DNA from: Gentiana macrophylla
Taxonomy: Eukaryota > Streptophyta > Magnoliopsida > Gentianales > Gentianaceae
Direction: 5' to 3'
Length of the DNA stretch: 64,000 bases
NCBI GenBank assembly: GCA_026214975.1
Contig: JAOBSW010000496.1
Span: 1-64,000, forward strand
In this document: positions 57,314-64,000 of the stretch, one piece after another
How the letters are laid out: the number at the start of each line of letters is the position of its first letter
How positions within the stretch are numbered: the stretch's first letter is position 1
Position numbers and translations under genes: made by a program
The notes under the pieces: generated by a model
What the model saw: the letters and a program-made list of their open reading frames with translations, nothing else
What the model was told of the DNA's origin: nothing
The model's database searches: none

Positions 57314-58152
57314 CTAGGATCGAGATTTCCACTTGGTTCTCGTCACGACCTCATTTTTGCGCAACACCAGATCGCCAATCTTAAAATAGCATTGTTTCAC
57401 CTTGGAGTTGTAATACTGGGAAACCTGTTGCTTATATTTAGCCATTCGGATCAAAGCAATATCTCTTTTCTCCTCCACTTCATCCTTAGTGTGCCTTATT
57501 TCCTCTTCTTGGATCTGGTCATTATGTAGCGTTGTTCTAGGGGATGGCAATCCAATTTCTGCTGGAATAACAGATTCACATCCATAGGCCAGTGAGAATG
57601 GAGTTTCATGTGTTGACATATTTAGGGTAGTCCTGTAAGCCCAAAGAATGTTTGGGAGATGTTCTACCCAGTGCTTTCCCTCTTGCTCCAGCCTCTTCTT
57701 CAAGCCAAGCTTGATCAGTCTATTAGTTTGTTCCACTTGACCATTTGCTTGTGGGTGACCAACAGAGGTGAAATGTTGTTTTATGCCCAACTCTGTACAC
57801 CATTCCTGAACTCCACTGTCTTCGAATTGAGTACCGTTGTCTGAAATTATGGTCTTTGGTATCCCATACCTGCATATCAGATTCTTCCACAAGAATTTTT
57901 GGATCTGTTTTGGTGTGATAGTGGTTAATGGTTCAATTTCTCCACCCATTTAGTGAAATAGTCAACGGCCACTACTAAGAATTTATAACTTCCTGGTGCT
58001 GTTGGAAGTGGTCCCACCAGGTCGACACCCCATTGATCAAAGGGCCAGGCTGAGATAACTGGAGTTAAATTTTCAGGCGGCTGATGGGATAGATTACTAT
58101 GGACCTGACATGACCTGCATGCCAAGACTAACTCCTCTGCATCCTGCTGCAT
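57314..58152 (-). pseudogene. Gypsy integrase (Tat-like element)
   Basis: 58152-57925 encodes the end of the zinc-binding region (CRSCQVHSNL) and the core start, with GVDLVGPLPTAPGSYKF and VVAVDYFTKWVE. 57949-57314 continues in a second frame with ISDNGTQFED (second catalytic Asp), FTSVGHPQANGQVEQTNRL (with the Glu after NGQ), WAYRTTLNMSTHETPF and the C-terminal GDLVLRKNEV. A single frameshift at about 57930 separates them. No chromodomain is seen. The H2C2 motif precedes this in 58200-58300. Confidence 0.92.
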
Positions 58153-58161
58153 CTTAGGCCA

Positions 58162-58875
58162 TTAGTAGCCAAACAACCTGCACTTCCTAGCTAAAGCTCT
58201 TGATCCCAAATGGTTTCCACAGATCCCCAAGTGGATCTCTCTCAACAAGTAATTGCCTTCTTCTATAGTAACACAACATAACCAAGGGGATATGAACGAT
58301 TTCCTATACAGAATGTCATTGAATAGGGCATACCTATCAGATAAGCGTTGGATTTTGCGAGCTTGCATCTTGTCCTCTGGTAGCAGGCCGTCTTTTAGAT
58401 ATGCTACAATGGAATCCATCCATGTTTCCCTCTGTGTAATTGGTTGCACCTCAGATACCTCATAACTCCGTTGATGTAATTGCTCGACCAGGACCTTCTT
58501 GTCTGACATAAAATTCGATGCTAATTTGGACAAGGCATCTGCTCTAGTATTCTGTGATCTGGAGACCTGCTCCACCTGCACTTCCTGAAACTGGTTTATC
58601 CTTGATTGGGCCAGAGATAAGTACTTCTTCATAGGTTCCTCATTTGCTTCATATTCCCCCCTGATATGGTTTACTACCAGTTGAGAGTCACTGTAGACTT
58701 TGAGTTGCTTAACCCCAAAGATTAGAGCTAAGTTCAAACCGTAATCGGTGCCTCGTACTCGCTTCGTTGTTGGTTGCGTGGAAGTTAAAATGCAGAGCAT
58801 AAGGGAACTCTCGCCTTTGGACTTATGAGGAGGAGCCCGCATCACGACCACTCTTGCTAGATGCTCCATCAACAA
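58162..58875 (-). pseudogene. Second RNase H (archaeal-like) and integrase zinc region (Tat-like element)
   Basis: A 237-codon open frame. It carries a second RNase H of the type found in Tat elements: the TDYGLNLALIFGVKQL segment, the VYSDSQLVVNHIRG motif with a catalytic Asp, and the QNTRADALSKLAS end. It is followed by the zinc-binding start of integrase (LREIHLGICGNHLGSRALA). Loss of the first catalytic segment upstream of 58875 is suggested by a frame break. Having this domain after the usual RNase H places the element in Tat and not in Athila. Confidence 0.88.
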
Positions 58876-58978
58876 ATAACTTCCACCGACATGCTTCTTT
58901 CGGATTCACTTGTTGATTGATAGAAATGGATTTCTCTTCTGCCAGAAAATCTGCTAGAGCCTGAGCTTTCACTGTTGT

Positions 58979-59953
58979 TCATGGTCTGTATTCTAGATCG
59001 TACCCTGCTAATTCGACGACCCATTTGGCTAAGCGACCTGAAGTGTCTGGCCTACTCAGTATTTGCTTTAATGGCTGATCGGTCAAGACGACCACCGGGT
59101 GACTCTGAAAATAAGATCTCAATTTCCTGGACGCATGTACCAATGCTAGTACCAATTTCTCCGCATCTGAGTACCTCACTTCAGGTCCATGTAAGGATTC
59201 GCTGGTGAAATAAATCGGCTTTTGGAGTGAATCCTGTTGCCTAACCAAGACAGTACTAATGGCCTCATCACAGACTGATAGATAGAGGTATAACACTTCT
59301 CCTTCTTGTGGAGATGTCAGAGTCGGCAATTCCAACAAATATTTCTTCAATTCTTCGAAAGCTTCTTGACAATCTGCCCCCCAATGAAATGGTGTATCTT
59401 TCCTTAAAATTTTAAAGAAAGGCAGTGCACGCTGTGCTGATCGTGAAAGAAATCTGTTCAACGCCGCTAACCTTCCAGTTAATCTTTGAACTTCTCTAAC
59501 ATTGGTGGGTGGTGGCATCATCTTCAGTGCATCCAACTTGTCTGGATTGGCCCTGATTCCATCCTTAGAAATCATGTAACCCAGAAATTTCCCAGACCTA
59601 ACACCAAAGGTGCATTTCTTGGGATTCAACTTCATTTTGGCATTTCGAAGTACTTCACAGACTTCTTTGACATTTTGTAAATATTGATCTAAAGACCTGC
59701 TTTTGATCAATAAGTCATCAACATAAACCTCCATAGACTTGCCTATCTGATCATGGAAAATTCGATTAACTGCCCTCTGGTAGGTGGCACCTGCATTCTT
59801 CAGCCCAAACGGCATGGTAACATAATAATATGTGCCAAATTCTGTTATGAAAGCCGTTTTCTCTGCATCTTTTGGGTCCATGAATATCTGGTGATACCCT
59901 TTATATGCGTCCAAGAACCCAAAAATATCAAAACCCACGGTCGAATCCACCAC
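58979..59953 (-). pseudogene. Gypsy reverse transcriptase core and RNase H (Tat-like element)
   Basis: A 324-codon open frame, the longest pol piece in the window. It has DAYKGYHQIFMDPKDAEKTA, TMPFGLKNAGATYQRAVN, catalytic YVDDLLIKS (YVDD at about 59725-59714), FLGYMISKDGI, then the RNase H with LYLYLSVCDEAISTVLVRQ, YSDAEKLVLALVHASRKL and VVLTDQPLKQIL. The frame stops at about 58979 and continues as the second RNase H after a frame change. Confidence 0.94.
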
Positions 59954-60575
59954 TGTCAGTCTCGGGTGAGTGTAAATCGTCTTTAGGGCAAGCCTTGTTC
60001 AAGTCCGTAAAGTCTACACACATTCTCCAAGATCCATCTGACTTCTTCACTAAAATCGGATTGGCTAACCATTCTGGGTAAACCACCTCCTTGACAATCC
60101 CTGCTTGCTTTAACTTGGCAACTTCCTGTTTGATGACTGAGATCCTTTCTGGTGCAAAATGTCTCTTCTTTTGACGAACTGGGGGTCTGTTCTGATCCAC
60201 ATTCAAACTATGTACTATGAACTCTGGTGATAAGCCAGGCATATCATCTGTCTTCCATGCGAAAACATCTCGGTATTCTCTGAGCAGGTCTGTTAACGCT
60301 CTTTTATGGGGGTCTGGAATCCATGAACCTATACTGACCACTGATTCTGTTCCCGGTTCTCCGATCTGAACAGACTCGGTCTGATCCGCAGTTACCCAAG
60401 TCTTCTCTTCTTCTGGCAATAGCTCTTCAAAAGTTACCTGTTGAACCAACTGTTTCTCACCAACTACATATGTGTAACAGCTCTTGGCTATTTCCAAATA
60501 TCCTTTAATTTCAACCGATCCAGAACCGACAGGAAATTTCATACTGTTGTGGGCTAAGGAGATAACCGCTCGCAT
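59928..60575 (-). pseudogene. Gypsy protease end and reverse transcriptase N-terminus (Tat-like element)
   Basis: 215 codons overlapping the start of the next frame. It begins in the last part of protease (LAHNSMKFPVGSGSVEIKG), continues with an acidic linker, and enters reverse transcriptase with YRDVFAWKTDDMPGL, HFAPERISVIKQEVAKLKQA and WRMCVDFTDLNKACPKDD. A frameshift at about 59940 separates it from the core. Confidence 0.9.
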
Positions 60576-61220
60576 ATCGATGATTCTTCGGGTCTCCTAT
60601 AATGACATTGTACGCCGAGGTGCTTTAACCACAATGTAATTTTACCAGGGTCCCGCCTTAGGTAATTTACCATAAGTTGTTGTAATGTGACCATGCCCAT
60701 AGGATGGATAGGCGGGCTCGCAAATCCGAACGATGGTGTGAATACGGTGTTAAATCGGAATCCTTCAACTTCATGGCCTGGAAGGCCTCAGTAATACAAG
60801 ATGTTAACAACACTTCTCGTGATCGACACGCATTCTTTTCACCCAGTTCTTGTTGATTACGGCCTCAATGACCAGCCCTTCATTGTTGATAACTATCGGT
60901 AGTGGATCCCCTGGTCCATACCTCACTTCTCCTGATACCTTTTGACGTTTACCAGAACTCTGACCCTGATCCGTTTGTCCTGTTGAGCTTACTTCTTTCT
61001 CCTGGTCTGTCCGCCTGGGACCTCCCATGATCGTGTTGATTGTATTTATTGGACGGTTATTGATCTGACCGTCCTGATCTGGGGAGGGATGTCTCTGCCT
61101 TCTTTGTTCTTTGTTCTTATTCCTCTCGCTCGCATGCGGTCCCCTCCTAAACTCTCTCTGTGCCCCTCGGGCTGTTCGTTCTGAGATCTCGCCAACGACC
61201 TCGTCAAGTTGTCCTTCCAT
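60576..61220 (-). pseudogene. Gag end and protease start (Tat-like element)
   Basis: 61220-60804 encodes a basic, Gln/Arg-rich gag tail (for example KEQRRQRHPSPDQDGQ) and the protease approach GDPLPIVINNEGLVIEAVIN. The catalytic DTGSS-type motif expected at about 60825-60845 reads VDHEKCC, so the active site is lost or sequence-altered. 60803-60576 has no usable frame. Confidence 0.75.
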
Positions 61221-61325
61221 AATCTGCTGCGCCTATATCCTCGATTAATTCCTCGCATGACTCAGATCGTGACCAACATCCTGATGGAATTTACAGAACT
61301 TGGTCTGATCTCTCTTTTCTCCGGG

Positions 61326-62518
61326 TCATTTCATGGGAAATGGAGTTCTAGCTATGCCTTTACGTTCCATGATAGCGAGAACTTGCTCCCGTGATCTGTT
61401 CAACGGAATCAGGTCTCTGTCCTGCAGAGCACCTCTTTTGCCCAATCTGTCGGTTATGGGTGCCTGCACCCTATCCCAAACTGATTTATGCTTCTTGTCA
61501 GATTTTTCATCTGCCTTTCCTTTCCTATGATCTCCTTTCTCCAACTCGTGCTTAGCACGATTAGCTTCCTCTCCTGCGACAATTGCTTGAAAGCAATTGC
61601 CAAGCACTCTTCCATAGTTCTCGGGATTTTTGCCATTTAATTTTGCATGTAACCTCCTTCTCGTAGTCCTCGCTACTTAACGTGGCCACTAGAAACCGAT
61701 CATCCACATCACCACCACCGGGTTGATTCTGCGTTAAACCTTTTGATGAATCAGTAGAACCGTTTCGTCGGACTTTTGCTTGATAGTAAGCAAATGAGTC
61801 GCTTTCTTTGAAACGGTCTCGCAAATGATAAACATACTCATGAACTTCTTCGTTAAAAGCAAAAGTCGGTGATAGATCTGGATGGCAATTTGTTAAACCA
61901 ATCCCTAGCCCTTCCGTAAATAAGTGCGGGAAAAGCCTTGCACTTCATTTAAATCTGGAGCATTATACAACTGCATATGTGCTATATACTGGTGCATATG
62001 ATCATACGGGTCCTTTGTTCCATCATATGGACTGATTTTGGGTATCTTGAATCCTCGGGGACAGGGGTATGCTTCAATGTGCTCTGCAAAGGGCGATCCC
62101 AGGTGGAACTCGTCCTCCTCATCTTCTAACATTGTATCCAATTCGGCCCTTGCAGCCTCATCAACTTGACGAGTTTTGCTCTTAACAACTTGACCACTGG
62201 ATTCTGCAGCTTCCTTATAACCACCCCTGTTTTCTGGTGATAAATGCCCTACTCCTCCAAAAGTTTCTACCTTTTCCTTCCCCTTTCTTACACTTTCTAA
62301 AAGGACGAAAATCTTCATATCCCATTGTCTTTAAAGCATCCACTAGAGTTGTTTCGCCATTTCCTTAGTATTTGGTCGATCTTCGGTTGTTTTTCCGGAT
62401 TTTCTCTCGGATCTTGATCCGCATTTTCCGGATCGCGTGAGGAACCTACTAGGTCCTTCCATAGTTGACTTTTCTTAGATTTCATGTCTGCTACTCTGTA
62501 ATTCGTCACTAGAAGCAA
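61326..62518 (-). pseudogene. Gypsy gag (Tat-like element)
   Basis: Pieces 62518-62315, 62318-61905, 61824-61561 and 61607-61326 belong to one gag. The second holds the Tat gag core (FHLGSPFAEHIEAYPCPRGF, then YDGTKDPYDHMHQYIAHM). The third contains a SFAYYQ-like segment of the middle domain. The frames shift at about 62316, 61900, 61600 and 61320. The start MLLVTNYRVADMKSKK at 62518 lies just inside the primer binding site, so the leader is very short. Confidence 0.85.
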
Positions 62519-62524
62519 AAAATG

Positions 62525-62542
62525 GCCCTCCTTCTAGCGCCA
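62525..62542 (-). other. Primer binding site of the Tat-like element
   Basis: On the minus strand it reads TGGCGCTAGAAGGAGGGC, one base inside the 5' LTR. The TGGCGC start is usual for plant Gypsy primer sites; I have not matched it to a specific tRNA. Confidence 0.7.
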
Positions 62543-62543
62543 A

Positions 62544-63042
62544 TGATCGAACTCAGAATGAAAATGAGTAAACAATCGGGTCTTTCTTGTTCTAGGATTA
62601 TATAGAGAGTAATTGTTGTTATTGTAATGGACTGAACTTAAGGAATAAGCTGCCTACGTATCCAAATATATATTTGGAATCAAGTCCAACCGTAGTTCAG
62701 GCGGTTATCCATAAGAGTGGAGCTAGTGGGTGGTTATATAAGCCCCCACGCCTCACGTTTAGTCATAACTGCTCTTTAGTCCAGATGAATATGTCTCCGA
62801 TCCGCTTCCTCTCGGTCGGGACTCCGCCTGGTGTCGACGCCTTCTTCTACTAGTCAGGGACTTGCCCTGATCAGCTTGCTTGGCCTGATCAGCTCGCTTC
62901 CTCTGGTCATGAATCTCCCCTGGCCTGATCAGCCTATTTCTTCTGGTCGTAGTGGTACCCAGATCGGGTACAGCTCTGTCCTGTTCTGCCGGTTCGCTTT
63001 ATATCTGCTTGACACGTGGACTGATCCGGGTCACCCCAATCA
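62544..63042 (-). repeat. 5' LTR of the Tat-like element
   Basis: 499 bp partner of 53254-53753, with TGATCG and CAATCA ends. The promoter for the genomic RNA should lie here on the minus strand. A TATATAACCACCC segment (minus) occurs near 62727-62740. Confidence 0.94.
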
Positions 63043-63612
63043 GAATGCATTGTGGATAATTAATGAGTGAAAAGATTAGAAATACTACATCTGCTTGTGT
63101 TACTTATTGTTCATTGAATCTTCCAATCAAATCAAATTCAAAGTTTAAGAGAATAATAAACCGATTCGACTCAACTTCAGGTTAGTGAGTTTAAAATACT
63201 AATAAACCGACTTGACTCGAGTTCTGGTTAGCTATTCATGAATCGCTTGACCCGAACCTAATGAATAATGATACATCATCATGTCGTGGGCCATAGTTAT
63301 TAGTATTACAATTTTGAGTAATAATACATACACAAATCACACAACTATTGTAACACAATTATTGTCTGAACTTGTATATACACCGTTTGTTCTTAATGTA
63401 GATTCATTAATCATTAGTATATTTGATCAATGATATTGATACACGTTGTGTTACAATTATATTCATTGGAACCTAAAACTTCATTTTTAACTAATAAAGA
63501 CATTTTTTAACATCAAAATTACATCGTTTCACATTAACCCACCCTGATATACATACCTCCGCCCCTGGTTCATAATAATTGAAACATATATATCTTATCT
63601 CAACGTTAAAAA

Positions 63613-63698
<86 letters not shown>

Positions 63699-64000
63699 TT
63701 ATTTATTTATTTATTTTTATTTTTATTTTTTTTTGCTTAACATGTGTATCTGTACCTAAAAAATACTATAGCTTCTAATAATAGACGAGTCTTTGAAGCA
63801 AAACCAAGGGACAAAAGCATTCTGTAACACCCCGAATATAATATATATGGGATTTTAAGTCTTTTCGGTCTTCGAGCAACAACAAAAACAAAACAAAAGT
63901 TTGAATAAATACAATATCTCCTAAACAAATAATAAAAGGTTGTTGAAAGAAGGATTTTATGGGCTATATAAAGAATGATGTACTGTGTTGCATAACACAA
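63043..64000. other. AT-rich intergenic sequence
   Basis: It starts with the GAATG target duplication. No ORF with a recognisable domain is present; the minus-strand frame 63737-64000 has many Tyr, Leu and Phe and runs off the window. At 63824 the words TGTAACACCCCGAAT resemble the start of some plant Gypsy LTRs, but no partner is in the window. Confidence 0.55.
63613..63735. repeat. Compound microsatellite (AC)n(AT)n(TTTA)n
   Basis: A short AC run, then about 37 AT dinucleotides to 63694, then TTTA repeats and a T-rich tail. Confidence 0.95.

Larger units (their letters stand above)
53254..63042 (-). mobile_element. Tat-like Gypsy retrotransposon with antisense ORF
   Basis: A 9.8 kb minus-strand element with 500 bp LTRs, a primer site, gag, protease, reverse transcriptase, two RNase H domains and integrase. 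It also has a tandem-repeat region and a plus-strand antisense ORF. The dual RNase H, the antisense ORF with a putative gypsy-type transposon domain, and the repeats are typical of the Tat lineage (Tat/Retand/Ogre). Target duplications GAATG are exact and the LTRs are very similar outside a few disturbed patches, so it is probably young. Pol is broken in several places. Confidence 0.94.

Noticed and set aside
63737..64000. 87-codon minus-strand open frame at the right edge
   Set aside because: It is AT-rich, low-complexity, cut by the window end and without a recognisable domain.

Overview
This window is plant nuclear DNA, most likely from a eudicot. It holds one intact spliced housekeeping gene, which encodes transcription factor IIB. 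That gene sits beside a dense, nested stack of LTR retrotransposons from Copia (SIRE/Maximus-like and others) and Gypsy (Athila-like and Tat-like). The primer binding sites match plant tRNA-Asp and initiator tRNA-Met, introns are GT-AG, and one Tat-like element carries the plant-typical antisense ORF. I see no bacterial operon, CRISPR array, rRNA gene or tRNA gene.

Layout. 1-6062 is a coding-poor (non-autonomous) Athila/Tat-like element whose left end lies outside the window. 6063-9190 is the 3' part of a SIRE-like Copia element, with an LTR that has a polypurine tract on one side and a primer binding site on the other. 9191-13139 and 13300-14358 + 39930-43230 are two copies of one composite block. 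The block contains an old LTR-like sequence, a deleted minus-strand Copia element, a Harbinger-type MITE and a plus-strand Copia LTR, all at the same relative positions.

The second copy of the block was split by successive insertions, which can be ordered from target site duplications (TSDs). A deleted Copia element (14253-45603, TSD cccac/cccgc) contains an Athila-like Gypsy element (14359-39929, TSD gattt). That contains a SIRE/Maximus-like Copia element (16983-32420, TSD atcgt). The right LTR of the last carries an inverted-LTR fold-back (about 29386-31714).

45609-46848 is LTR remnant and AT-rich intergenic DNA. 46849-52533 is the TFIIB gene on the minus strand: seven exons, 312 codons, with no frame breaks. 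53254-63042 is a complete-length Tat-like Gypsy element on the minus strand (TSD gaatg). It has two RNase H domains, a plus-strand antisense ORF with a putative gypsy-type transposon domain, and a tandem-repeat 3' region; its left LTR lies about 550 bp upstream of the TFIIB TATA box. 63043-64000 is AT-rich intergenic DNA with a long (AT)n microsatellite.

All retroelement reading frames are broken. Differences between paired repeats cluster at CAG/CTG/CCTG sites, while the TFIIB exons are clean. That pattern suggests either decay at methylated CHG sites or consensus errors there, so some of the frame breaks may not be biological. Domain calls come from recognising motifs by eye; no search was run.
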